A program made the translations under genes and the position numbers. The notes below the pieces were generated by a model. The model searched no databases. It saw nothing but the letters and a program-made list of their open reading frames with translations, and was not told where the DNA came from. This document shows, one piece after another, positions 49,690 through 62,200 of a stretch of DNA of 64,000 nt. The stretch lies in assembly GCA_016165875.1 (NCBI GenBank), contig JABBOT010000002.1, positions 25,558,265 to 25,622,264 of the forward strand. Direction: 5' to 3'. Position 1 is the first letter of the stretch. Every line of letters begins with the position of its first letter. This stretch comes from Acanthopleura granulata (Eukaryota > Mollusca > Polyplacophora > Chitonida > Chitonidae).

Positions 49690-49860
49690 TAGATTAAGGT
49701 GAACTATATATAGCCGTAAGCGGGAAGGTCTGCCAGTAACCTGCGGAGGGTCGTGGGTTACTCCCGAGCTCTGCCCGGTTTGCTCCCACCATAATACTGG
49801 CAGCCGTCGTATAAGTGAAATATTTTTCAGTACGGCGTAAACCACCAATGAAATAAAACA
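49690..49860 (+). mobile_element. family A SINE, 5'-truncated, with intact 3' hairpin
   Basis: It contains GCGGGAAGGTCTGCCAGTAA, GGTCGTGGGTTACTCC, GCTCTGCCCGGTTTGCTCCC and a 3' hairpin, GCCGT at 49803-49807 pairing with ACGGC at 49832-49836. A tail of the form AATAAAACAAATAAATC follows. Confidence 0.8.
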
Positions 49861-51141
49861 AATAAATCAAAAAATTCAGTTTGCAGTCCTAATCATGTCA
49901 AGTTTACTAGAAAACCTGACCCGGAAAAGCCATGATATCTTTCATTAGGGCAATATAATGGTTAACATAGACATCACTGAAATAGCCCGCAGGCTGATGA
50001 TGTTAACTGGTTACAAATAGGACTACATATAATTATTCATTCAACTTTGTTTTAGGGAAAAGACTCATCGTTTGAGGGTACATGCAGATCATGAATTATT
50101 ACAGGACTTTGCGATGTTAGTTCTCGTGCATCTGATTCGAACCCAGAGTTGACCCAGAATCTACACTCCACTACACGATCACGGCATATCTCAAGGGCAA
50201 TGTATGACGCCCAGCATTTGTAGGAATATGAGTCCCGTCGTGGCTACTGCTCTGGCATTATCACCAACACCGCCAAGGAGTAGACTCTGGTGACGTATAG
50301 GCCTACACAGACGTGTGTGTCAGACTCACGGTCAGTCTTCCTATACTAAAGTTTCTCGTGTATATCCGGTGCAGATGGACAGACATATCTGTTGTACGGT
50401 CAAATTTTTTGAATTTTTTTTTCTTTTTTCACATCTGACTAAATTTGTCCATAGAACTATACCAACCCGTAGTCCTATACATTGCCTCTGTCTTCCCCCA
50501 GCTCACCTTCAACGGCTATTCTAATCCTTATCTCTATTTTAACATGAAGTCAGCTCGTCACTAGTCACTGCAATGTTGGTATATACGCTACCATATGGCA
50601 GTTGTATGTCAAGCGACGGGCTATATCGTATTGCTGACCCTGGAGGAAGACTCTACGTCAGTATATTCCTTCAGAGTGTCATTATTTATGGAAGGCTTGC
50701 CTTTGTTACTGTTTACCCACTGATACTCCACGTTCAGCTGAATGGCTGTCTACACTTTATATACCTATATATACATGTAGGTGTATGCACAGCACGAGAA
50801 CAGAGTACTCCAGGATATGACTAGGCCCAAACACGGAAGTGGTGTGAAACCCAGAAAAAAACCAGCCCGCGAGATTACACTGGAGCGTGTCACCGTCATT
50901 TCACCTGCTCTTGTTCCATACAGAGAGATTCGAGAAAGGCACATGAGCAGACGTTTCTGCCACATACGAGTATCTTGATTGCCTGTACACGCAGGCTGAT
51001 AAGGTTGCCTTAACCAGACGTAGCCGAGGGGGCTTTCTGGTGTGCTGAATGCACATGTTATTCACTGTATTAGAGAGCAAGTATGCAACCACGCTGTAAT
51101 GCGCCCATCTCTAACTACAATGTGAATTAACTTCAAACCAG
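49861..51141. other. intergenic; upstream region of the JmjC gene
   Basis: It holds the tRNA-His-like relic (50125-50185). No coding exon is recognised. An acceptor at 51139-51141 (CTTCAAACCAG) suggests that an untranslated first exon of the JmjC gene lies somewhere upstream, but I could not place it. Confidence 0.4.
50125..50185 (-). pseudogene. tRNA-His-like relic (tRNA pseudogene or SINE head)
   Basis: On the minus strand it begins GCCGTGATCGTGTAGTGGAG, which matches the acceptor and D-arm of animal tRNA-His. It keeps a B box, GGGTTCGAATCAG. The anticodon arm region is shortened and the 3' acceptor strand does not pair fully, so it cannot be a working tRNA. Confidence 0.55.
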
Positions 51142-51177
51142 GTGACAGCACACAGGTGTAACAGGAAACCATTCGGG

Positions 51178-54100
51178 ATGGAATCCGTGGTTCGGGATAA
51201 ACAATCCTTAAGAAAAGAGGAGGCACAACAAGAAGACCTCTGTAAAGAAAGAAGACAGTTATTATTAAAACGATTTGAAAAGGTACTGAAGAATACTAAA
51301 GGTGTTAAATTAGGGGATGAAGCCGTGAAACGGCTGTTGTTGGAAAATAGAACTGATGATCCACCAACTTCGAAGAGTACTACATCGAAGCCGCCAAAGC
51401 GAAGTGGGATGTTGCTGGTGGCTGCTACAGTTGTTCCTCTGCTGCTTCTTGTCGCTTTGATATTCGACGTGGACCTATCAGGTATGATGGCGGAATTCAA
51501 AGAAACGCCATGTCTAGTGGACAACAACGCCATAGTGATGGAGATCGCCCGACCACTGGTAGAATGTGGGCCGTGCGCTAACCTCTGGCAGGTGCCAGTT
51601 GAGACGAATCTGAGCACAAAAGACTTTATAGAGAAGTATGCCTATTCGGGAGTCCCGGTCCTGGTGAAAGGGGCAACAACAACATGGTCCGCCATGTCTG
51701 TGTTCAGTTACCAGTACTTCAAAGAGCTGTACCAGTCAAGAGAAAGCGCTCTGGACGACGTGGAAGAGGATTGTCAGTTCTTCCCTTATAAAACCGACTT
51801 TGCCACTTTGAAGGAAGTGTTCGAAATGGACGAAGACCGGGCAAACCTCAAGCCGGGACAGCTCAACTGGTATGTCGGATGGTACGTATACACCTTTGTA
51901 TGTATACATGCTTAGGATAATACAGGTTCAGATGGAACGTATAGCCCCTAACAAACGTAATTTAAAATGTATGTCTTAAGGTCTAGTGTTGGAAATGTTG
52001 TTTGGATCTACCATATTTATACCTGTAACAATGTTGACATAACGTAAGAAGTCGTTCAAAAGCAGGTTGGTTATGTGTCTGTCACAAGATATTTGACAGA
52101 TAGCTTATCACCACCATATGCGACCCGTGAGAGAATAACAGGCTAGTTTATCATGTTAAATCCAAGTGTCAAGTCCGAAATTCGTAAACCACACGTAAAT
52201 CATGAAATGGCGTTCTAAGTTGGTAATCATTTCCAAATCAATCTAAAACATCAGTCCACAAAGGAGTAGGAATGAAATAATATGTTAATTGTAAATGCAA
52301 TAGATAACATGCAGGGAAGGCAGTCGATATTATATAAGCATGACATCCAGTTCAAATTTGTCATGAGGAACACGCCGGACATGACACCCCACGCAGCCAT
52401 CATGACGAACACATTATAAATGATACCCCACCAAGTCACCATGCCGAACACAACAGACAAGGCATTCCACCCAGTTGTCATGGCGAATACACCAGACATG
52501 ACACCCTAACCAGTCATCATGATCAACAAACCAGACATGACACCCCAACCAACCACCATGCTGAACATACCACACATGACACCTTAGTAAATACATGACA
52601 TCCCTACCAGTGACGAAGACACCAGACCAGACACCACAACCAATAAACCATGTTGAACACACCAGACATCCAAACCAGTCACCATATTGAGCACACAAGA
52701 CATGGCATCCCATCCAGCCGGCATGACGAACACACCAGACATGACACACACTTCAGCTATCATGGTGAACACACCATACACGAACACATCCTACATGACA
52801 CCCCATCAACTCACCATGCTAAGCACACCAGACATGACGCCTCAACAAGTCATCATGCTGAACACACCAGACATGGCATTCCACCCAGCCACCATAACGA
52901 AAACACCAATCACCGTGCTAAACACGCCTGACATGACATCCCACACAGCTATCATGTCGACCATACCACTCATGATAAAATGTTATGCAGAAGCAATACC
53001 AGGTGTGTTTTACCTCAAGAACAAAGTGACAAAAATACTGACATATGCATAATTATTTATTCCATATGCATTATACAGTCATTTATATAGATATAGAGCG
53101 AAGATATCACATTGATAAATATTATTCCTGGTAGCAGTCTATTTATTTTGTGACAGGAGTAACTGTCACCCAGACACCGGGGCGGAGCTGAGAAAGCACT
53201 ACAGTAAACCGTACTTCCTGCCGGAAGACTCGGAAACTAGCGTCGTTGATTGGATGTTCATGGGAGGTTCCGGAGAAGGGGCCAACTTACACGTACGTGT
53301 CAATATATACCTGTACAAACAGGTGCGTGACACACTCTTTTTCAGATGATGCAGGTTTGAAGGAAATGTTTTTTATCATATCACATCCTTGTATTGCAGA
53401 AATAACTTCGCAATAGATTAAAGTATTAGGTGAGTATTATTCAGCATGGAATTTGCCAAGAACAGGTAATGGTGGAAGTGATGCCCAAATATTTATTGAT
53501 GACAAATGAAACATACAATTTGCAGATCATTGGTTATATATTTGTAGGCAAGTAAAGACGTTTGAAATATAACTTAAATATTACCGATTTTCCACATTAT
53601 TATATTTCACCCTTTTCATGCATGTTACACGTTCGTATTTGCAGCAGAAATTTGTGTCGATTGCTGTGTGCCTGATTTTCAGACTATATATGACTTCATA
53701 GGCTATTTATTCAAAGACGGGTGTACTATTCAACAATAGGATATGCGTGTGTCTACACAATGTAGGGTATACTTTTTCCTTTCCTGTTGAATTGAATGCT
53801 TTCATTTAAATTCTTTTTCTTTTTCTTGTATCAGGAAATTAAAGTGTTGATTAATACCTAGAGGAAATGGAACTGGTTTGCATTTGTCAGAAATAACTGT
53901 AGTTTGTGGAACATGTATACTTTGTACACGCTTCAACTCCACGTAACAGCAGCAATATATATAAGCCTCAATGAAGTCTCCTTTACAAAGATTAGTTTTT
54001 GTTATAACACATCCTTAGGCTAGACATTATGTAATGTGACTGTATGTAGACAAACTTGGACTCATCCTGTATTATATAATCATTGACATCTGAATTGTCT

Positions 54101-55735
54101 TTCTCCATCAGTTGGATTACGTCCAGCGACCGAGTTGGCAAGCTCAGATTTCGGGCCGTAAGTCCTGGGCACTGGTGCCGTCCCCGGAGTGCGAGTCTGT
54201 GTGTCATAGTATGAACGTCACCGTGGAGAAAGGCGATATCAGTAAGTATAACGACAACAGGCTTCCTGGACAGACCAAAACCCAGTTCCCAATCTCCACA
54301 TGTGCATGCATCTAATGCCTGGAATTCAGTTTTGCTTGGTACAAATGAACTACACCGGTAATGAGATATGGGTAGTGGTAGTAGAATCAGGTAGTCCGTC
54401 TCTTAACCGTACTAACCGTCAACCTTTAAAGCAGGTTTATACCAAAATACACCGGCTTAATAATACACACAGATTTTAAAAGAATCTAAAATATTTCGTA
54501 AGCCTCTGGGATCATTTTGGGATCATCAAAGGTCGTGTATTTTTTTTTCGGAAATTGTGTCGTAAAATAGATATACGACATTTTTTGAAATTTTTGTGAA
54601 AGTGCACTATACGTGGGGTACGATATCTTACATAATTTTCGTACCTTCAAATTATCGTGCACGTACGACATTTTGATGAATGTGGTCCCCAGTTCGCAAC
54701 GTTGTTCATCTGCACGGTTCCGATTATACTACGCACAAGAATCAAAACTGTGACTGGCTAGGGAACACACGCTGACCGAACGCCCGAGAGGCCACATTGA
54801 GATGGAGGTGCAGATGGTCGGGCATAAACCATGGCACAACACACTCCTGGTTCCAGTGTAACTCCAATAAGAGACTGTGTTTAAATCTTCCAGGAATACG
54901 GTGTTAGCTTGTTTGTTTGTTTTTCACAGCCTATAGTAAAATTAGTAAACATCGAACAAAACCCTCGAATAAAGTCATGCAGACTGTAACCGTCAGATTG
55001 TAGGCCTACATGTGCATAGGTCTGATATAGAATATATGCGCAGACTACACATCGTTTTTATTTGAGGTTTTTGTTCAGCTAATTTTTACTGGGCATTGAA
55101 TCATATTTCTGCCAGGTTTCAACACTGTGGTCAAATACGTCTCTTTTTGGAGCTACACGACTTGATCCAGGAACATGTCGTGTCATCACATAGGCTATAC
55201 CAGACCAACCATCCGCATTGTTATCTGCATACGTCTGTTGTGAAAGACTCTGTGCCTCATATCGCCCTTAGAGCTGACAGTTAAGGAATATAGTTACGCG
55301 GAACCTAGGAAATCTACAAGTTCTCTAAGCTGGTTCGTTTTGGGCTAGAATTTACGGGAGGCTTCTCACGTACACCCGACAAGGTCGAGTGTTACCCTAC
55401 ATACGGACTGTATATAAGCTACTTCGTGTAAATGAAATCTTGATGAGTTCAACAAACCCCCAGGTCAAACAAATAAAGAATATTGTAAAGTTGTATGTCT
55501 GTGTGATGAACCCGGAACTATAGAAAGGCCTGGTCTCAGTTGTATGCGCTGGGTAAAACAGGGGTTTCCCCTATTGGCCTTTCAAATCTACCTGTCATAG
55601 AAAGTCAAGTACAAATTATTCAGATGTTTTTTTCGTATTTTATTTGTAGTTGTGGTTGACACGAACACTTGGTACCATTCTACGTTTGTGCATCCGGGAG
55701 AGATAAGCATCACAATTGGATCGGAATACGACTAG
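51178..55735 (+). CDS. type II membrane protein with JmjC/cupin-like 2-oxoglutarate oxygenase domain
   Basis: Coding exons are 51178-51881, 53157-53292, 54112-54241 and 55650-55735, giving 351 aa; phases at the junctions are 2, 0 and 1 and all introns are GT-AG. The start chosen is the first ATG (MESVVRDKQS) after a likely acceptor at 51141; 12 open codons precede it, so an upstream start cannot be excluded. Residues 1-75 are charged and cytosolic-looking; 78-100 is a strong TM segment, so the rest would face the ER or Golgi lumen. The JmjC-like part (about 135-351) keeps the iron triad: H280 and D282 (ANLH|LDYV, split by an intron) and H333 (TNTWYHST), ending ISITIGSEYD. Spacing from HxD to the distal His is 51-53 residues, shorter than in FIH or JMJD5. 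Such enzymes hydroxylate protein side chains; the substrate is unknown. Confidence 0.85.
51882..53156 (+). other. intron 1 of the JmjC gene, containing a minisatellite
   Basis: The donor is ATG|gtacgt and the acceptor ttgtgacag|GAG. The array at 52366-52975 fills about half of it. Confidence 0.7.
52366..52975. repeat. minisatellite of about 41 bp, roughly fifteen copies
   Basis: The unit approximates CACACCAGACATGACACCCC, ACCCAGCCACCATGCTGAA, CA. Copies vary in length and base. It yields His/Thr-rich frames (EHTRHDT-like) on the plus strand and Cys/Val/Trp-rich ones on the minus strand; neither is a gene. Confidence 0.9.
53293..54111 (+). other. intron 2 of the JmjC gene
   Basis: The donor is CAC|gtacgt and the acceptor tctccatcag|TTG, phase 0, cutting between the His and the Leu-Asp of the iron-binding HxD motif. 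No repeat was recognised inside. Confidence 0.75.
54242..55649 (+). other. intron 3 of the JmjC gene
   Basis: The donor is ATCA|gtaagt and the acceptor ttatttgtag|TTG. It contains the palindrome-bearing string TGTAGGCCTACATGT at 54999. Nothing else is recognised. Confidence 0.7.
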
Positions 55736-55912
55736 GATACCACACGCAGAGTTATCTCCCTTCCACCGTTTCATCTCTGTGTATCAAAGTTCTTCCAGGT
55801 TGTGCTTTTGATGTAGAAAAAAAATGCGATCATCACGCCATACAGTTCCTATCATTTGTTGGAGCATGTCAGAAAACCGGCGATTATAGCACTGGGTTTT
55901 CCACAAGGTTAT

Positions 55913-55918
55913 AATAAA
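55913..55918 (+). promoter_or_regulatory. candidate polyadenylation signal AATAAA (JmjC gene)
   Basis: It lies about 180 bases after the stop codon, a normal distance, on the coding strand. A GTTATCTCCCT motif (55751-55761) sits just after the stop. Confidence 0.5.
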
Positions 55919-56423
55919 CATTTGATATATGTAAGAAGCGGTAATTAGAATTTCCGTAACCCAACGTAGACCTACATATTATATACTGTAGTTAACTTCG
56001 TTCTTTAATTTGTTTACTACATCATACAAAAGTATAACATTTTTTCTAATTATAGCTGTAGACTGATATCGAAATGATGGTTATATTCAAACCCAGTTTG
56101 GGACAATTTATTTCTCCCTCGTCCACTTTTACGCCGCATTCCGGAATGTTTCACTTACATCAGGGTGGTTAGAATGATGGGTGAGAGACATCAGGCAGGG
56201 CCCGGACGGATGAAACCATCGAACCCGGCCAAATGGGTAACTGGACATGAACATGTATGTAGGCTTACGTGACATGCATCATTTCTCAGACTGCCTGCAG
56301 GTATTTCAAGTACAGCTGAAATAGCATGAGCCCTGCGAGGATACACCTTGACGTTGTACCTATAGGTGTTTGTACATGTATACACCTGAAGTTGTATACA
56401 TAGGCCTGAACAACATACACACA

Positions 56424-56690
56424 GCAGGGCCTCCGTGGCCGAGGGGGTTAGCGCCTCAGCGCGGCGTAATGACCTAGGTGCCTCTTACCGATGCGGTCGG
56501 TGCGGGTTCAGGTTCAGTCATGCTGCCTGGCTCTTTGGCCGCAGGTGGGAAGGTTCGTCAGCAACCTGCGGATGGTCGTGGTTTTCCCCAGGACTCTGCC
56601 CGATGTCCTCCAACATTATGCTGGCCGCTGTCGTATAAGTGAAATATTCTTAAGTTCGTAGTACAACACCAATAACATAAATATATACAT
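56424..56690 (+). mobile_element. family A tRNA-derived SINE, full length in sense orientation
   Basis: The tRNA-like head reads GGGCCTCCGTGGCCGAGGGG then GTTAGCGCC, an A box resembling tRNA-Ser/Leu. A B-box-like GGGTTCAGGTTCAG follows. The body has GTGGGAAGGTTCGTCAGCAA, CCTGCGGATGGTCGTGG, CTCTGCCCGATG and GTATAAGTGAAATATTCTTA, with a (AAT)-rich tail. A tRNA scan might flag the head, but there is no proper anticodon arm. Confidence 0.85.
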
Positions 56691-59214
56691 ACAGTAACAT
56701 AGAATTATACGGTTCAGTTATGTACTTAACTTATATACTTAAATGTGCATACTTTAGTATATATTTGTAATTATGGACATAAGAAGTTATGTCTAATGTT
56801 GAATAAAGTTTTCAAGAGATTCTGGCATATGGCTATAAACAGACCTAAATGTATAGAGTCTCTGTGGTCTGAGAGAGTAAGAAAGAAATTTAAGCTTTTT
56901 CATCACCTCGGCTGATTTGTTTACTCGTCGCTTTCATTACCAATCCCATCGTATCACGATGTTTCGGATTGGGATCTCGCCAAAAATGCCACCAATAGCT
57001 GTAAAACATCAGGAATCTAGCGAACTTAAAAAGCACATATATAGGCCTATATACTTCGCGCAGGCATGTCATACGACTGTATTTAAACTCCACGAGTAGG
57101 GATCGACCTAATCTACCCATAACATACAAGATAATGATGTATACCAGCGATTATAAACATGCCATCCAGGGTTGTGATTCAGGTTTTCTTTCACAACCAC
57201 TTTGTGTGTAAGGCTGCGTTCACTTTGAACAAGTATTGCTCTGCTGTTCTCACACTGAGGAATCGATCATTTGTTTTCTTACGATGTGCATCCGTATTTT
57301 GCAGACAATACTTTCATCGAGCCAGTGCTTTGGAGAGATCAAGTTTTTGGGTGATATGTTTATGGCTAGCACTTTCAGCAAATTTACGTCAGAAATCTGT
57401 CTGGCATTTTTCATTATCCTCATTTTCACGAGGATGTCAGACATCAATATCTGACAAACAAGCTGTCTGCATTAACTCTTTCACAATACAAATCCCCTGT
57501 CATTTTAGATGTCGGCATAAACCAGAACAGAAACGGTTATGCTTTGTCGAAAATGGACGAAAGGGTCCAAAACTCGAAACTGCAACTTGTCTCGGTCAAG
57601 TTTAATATCGTAATAATTTAACAATCCCTTTTTGAAAAAAAAAAATGGCTGGAATACTCAAAAAACAGGACAGGACACAAACGGCCTAAAGTTTGCTAGA
57701 AATGGACGAAAAAATGATCTGTCATGGTGAAACCATGTATCAATTTTAAATTTAATGCGATGAGCTTTTATGAAAGCGAGTATGGACAACCGTTTCGTGA
57801 CTGACGAGGGGAAGGTAAACCTGTAGCCCATCCGGTACCGTTACGGGACTAATATCCCTAATGTTGGTGAGAAGTAAAATGCAGAAATCTGACAGGAGCT
57901 TGGCCCGAAGGTTGGCGTTCTCCACATCAGGATGGACATATCGCAACGACTGTCAATCGGGGCTATAGGAAAATAAACAAAACCTTAATCCGGATTCAAT
58001 ATACAGCCAATTTTATTTACACTTCGTCTCGTAAATGCAGACTGCAATCCTCGAAGGACTATATGCCAACCAAACACGGAAGTCAAGCTTTTTAAGCCGA
58101 ACACATTTCAATACTGTGCATGTAAAGTATATTTAACATGAGTTACGCAAGGATGGTAAGTTGCTGTTGATACATGCGCCCAGATGCAGCAGGGAAGGGA
58201 GATAATAGTAGATGTGTATGGCAATCTTTCATCTGCTGAACTGTCTGATAAAGAGATTGACTATACGCTTACAATTCAGGATGCAGAATGGTTTCGACAT
58301 CAATAAAGCACTGAGGCAAGAGAAGAACTGTGTTTTCCACGAACCATCGATTTCCAGACACCGGTATATGGATTTGATGGTGATAAGCCAAAAACAAGAC
58401 TGATAAGAACTAAACAACTGGCACCTGGACAACATCCATATCTTTTACACGTGTTGAAAGAGGGAGGAGAAATATCAGCTAAGCTTGAAAACCAATATTT
58501 CAAGAATTTAACCTTAGTTGCAATACTAAACATTTTCTTTAAAAAAAAAAAACGAGATATTCCTCGGTTATTTTACCCAAGCAGTTACTGATTAAAACGA
58601 AGCATGTCTACATTTAAACGACACCAAACGTTAGTTGAATACTCCATTCTTTCAGGAGCTAAATTAATAAACACATCTACACTTCCATATGTGGATTTTC
58701 TTAGGAACCATAATATAAGTATATAGCACTAATAAAAGATGAGTTCAGTAATAATATCTAGGCTCTCAGACTTGTCCGCGAACATCACTTAAAATTTACT
58801 AATGAATAAGAGTGAGACTGAAGACGACTTTCCTTTACATTCCGAGAGAAATCCATGCATAATGCAGATGGATGATGAAGAACCATAGACGATAGGTCAG
58901 CACACAATTTGATCATGTGTAGACTGAAGCTTTGAGCAGAGAAACGAGAACTGTCACGGAGGGTTCCTTCTGATGGATGGGACTGCCAACTCATGGGTCA
59001 CACCTTAAGACGATCAGCTGTTTCTATCTGTTTTTTTTTGTGGTTTTTTTCCATCAGTCCATCACAGGAAAAATATGAATGAAATGGGCTAACTCATGAT
59101 AATGACAAGCATTTATGCAGGAAAAACAGCAAGACATATGCTGAGTGGTAAGGTTATGCAAAAGCCTTGACAATCATTGGCCACAGTATCACAGATTCTG
59201 CCAGAGGATTCAGT
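56691..59214. other. convergent intergenic region and 3' UTR of UBFD1
   Basis: The 148-aa plus frame at 57159-57605 and the 64-aa minus frame at 57752-57946 show no domain I recognise. A variant of the repeated motif (AGGGAGATAAT) is at 58196-58206. The UBFD1 3' end on the minus strand lies here, but no AATAAA close to its stop is visible. Confidence 0.4.
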
Positions 59215-62200
59215 CTAGAAGTACTGCCATTTCCCCAGAATAGCATCTTTGACAGCGTCCACATATTGAGCGGGTATCCAGTACACCCAGTACCTCGATG
59301 CTTCAGTCGGTCCAAGCTGAATGCCCTGTGACCAACAAAAGGTAGCAGTAGAACACATAATTTGCTCACCTCAAATAAACATTAGGCATACCTCATGGGT
59401 AACTGAAGAATAGATTCTGTACCACACATTCTATACTAGTGTAGATTCATTACTGATAACTATATTGCTTAAATGTCACACTCACGTGCTCGGCCGATCA
59501 CTTGCTGTGTTTTCCGTATGTGTAACTCACCATTAAATGGTATTCCTCGTGGTCCACAATAGGCTCATTAACCACGGCCTTGATGGAATTCATAGGTATC
59601 TTATCTGTTCTTTCTGCAACAAAGACGTCAATATTAAGTTGAATGATCACAATGGAACCTACAGATATGCTGACTTCATACTTAAAATACAGCAGTGATG
59701 ATTCTTTATTTTGCTTTAGTTTTTGCATATTTCTTAAAAAATCAGAACAATTGAGTTTGAAGGATAAAGACAACACTGAACAGCATCACAAACACACGTT
59801 TAATAAAATCAGAAGACAGTGTGTTGTGAAATCATAAAAAACTCATCTGACCTTTAAAGCCAGAGGTTACAATGTACACTGTAACCTGTTACATAATATT
59901 TTTTATTTACCTTTTTTTTCACCCGCCATGCTAGAAAACTGTTTGTTATTCATGTGACAAATCAAAAAGACAATAGGATATTACAAACAACAGCAATGTT
60001 TAATGAAACAGTTACCTTTGGTACCAATCCATAGCTGGTCCATTTCAAGCTTGAATGTAAGTCGAACTTTCCCTCCAGACTTGTTGTACATCCCAGATAT
60101 TGGATGGGGAGGAAGAGACTCCTTTTTATTCTTGTAGCCAGGCATAGCATCTTCTGGCTTGCCATATTTCTCTAAAACCTTTTTATGATTCTGGAAGGGA
60201 AAAAAAGAGTATATGCACATTATGTACATGTATTATCAAATTGAATATGTATGACTCTTACTACCTTTAAGTAAATTTTAAATCAAGACGCAACTAAGAA
60301 CTCATTTGTTAACTTACTTTTGTATGAGTTACACAATGTTCATTTTGCATAATAACAAACTGGCTTAGATATAATTATGAAGTGCTCAATATTAATAATG
60401 TTTTATAAATGTAATTACATGTACATACAACAGACCAGAGGTGTTACCTTTTGAAAATGACATACCTTTTGTTGTGAGAGAGACTCTTTTGCACTTGAAG
60501 CAGCTTTGGCCTCCTCTTGCAGCTGTTGTGCACTAGGTGGAGCCACTGACAACACATCATTTAATGTGGATCCTACTACCATGACCTTAGCGCCTTTTGT
60601 AACCTTGAGATCTCGAAGTGTAACATCATCTTTGGCAAGGCCTGTCAAGGAAAAGAATATGTTTACTGGAAAAGAAAGCCATTAACATTAATACAGACTA
60701 TTAAAAGAAAAGAAATCTCTCAGATTAGTCACACTCCAAATGAATGCCTATTACCAATAATTCCATTAGCAAAATGTGTTATTTCTTTTAATAAACTGCA
60801 CGGCTTCAGACATAGTAAAAGCTGTACCTGTAGGCAGTGAAGATTTCCAGCTACATGGTAAGTACATGTGTTTCAGCTGAACATGGCGATGCCTGTGTGT
60901 ATGTATTTATATCATCTTTTAATTTAATAGTGAACAATTTCCGTCTTTCAAAAATCATATGGAAATAGGAACATGATAAGCAGAAACATCATACATTCTG
61001 AATTGGTTGAGTCAACAACATTTGAGAGTTTTCTTCCGAAGAAAACTACTGCCATTACTTTTTCTTTCTCTTTACATAACATGCTTTAAATACCAATGTC
61101 ACCTATATGGACATGCATGTAAAATCAGCTCAGTTTAGTCATGCATGAATTACTCTGCGTTGAAAACGTATCCACTCACCTTTGAACATTAGTTTCTGCA
61201 TAGCTGACGGAACACCTAATTATAAACAAATGAATGATGTCTGTCAGGAATGTACACAGTCAGCAGGATATAATTTCTCTGTCAGTAAAGTTTGTAGATC
61301 ATGGCAAATATTCTGCTTTATTATTTCATTGGTTGATGCTTAATAATGCTATCCCCAAACTTTTATGGTTCATTTCATCGGTTTAGGAAACCTGTGTGGA
61401 CAACACAAACCACCAACATTAGGTAAATTTGTAACAAACTTTCCCACATCGTGCAGATGTGCATCTCATACTGGTGGAAGGTGTCTTCAATGAATACACA
61501 AACGGCCACGAGTGTCATCAACCATTTATCACAAAGACCCCACATGCAGTGACTAAGTTGGTTTTGAACCCACACCTTATGTGTCCTAGCAATTTGAAAC
61601 ACAGTTACTTTTCACCATTAGACCACAACCTGCTCATGTTCTGCATTAAATGGTGTTTATGACTGAAGCTGTCAATCAACCTCTTCCTCTTTGTAAATTT
61701 AAACAAAAACAACATATTTTATGAACGTCTGATGAGCGATAACCTACCTGTTAAAGTTTGTATGTGTATCTTCAGGCTGCCAATGGTATTGTCTAAAGGA
61801 AATGTAACATCGTATTTTTGTTTATTAAATATTACTTTAAAATCTATAGTTTCTTTAGGTTGCTTTTCCTTTTCCTCTTTTGCTGACCCTCCACCTTCCT
61901 CTCCTTTCCCTGTGTTGTTTTCTGATGGTGAGCCTGAAAACCAACACAACAATTACATGTATATGCAATGTAAAGGCTAGCCCACCCATTCTGTTCAATC
62001 AGCCGTGTCTTAAAGTTACTTTCAATTACTACTAACCAAATTTGTACATGTACATAAAAATTCCAAAGAAATCAAAGTAATGCTTCTGAATACCAAGATT
62101 TGAGAGAAACTCTGACATGCTTAATTCTTGTATAAGTGAATAAGTTTATAAGTGCTGTTGCTTTACAGTGAGAGAAAAACATTTATATTAAATGGCAAGA

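Noticed and set aside
56424..56520. Functional tRNA-Ser/Leu gene
   Set aside because: The head has an A box, but the B box is imperfect, no anticodon arm forms, and the sequence continues as a SINE with several copies in the window.
57159..57605. 148-aa plus-strand frame as a gene
   Set aside because: It starts from an ATG without context, has mixed Cys/Phe-rich composition and no recognisable domain; competing frames overlap it on both strands.
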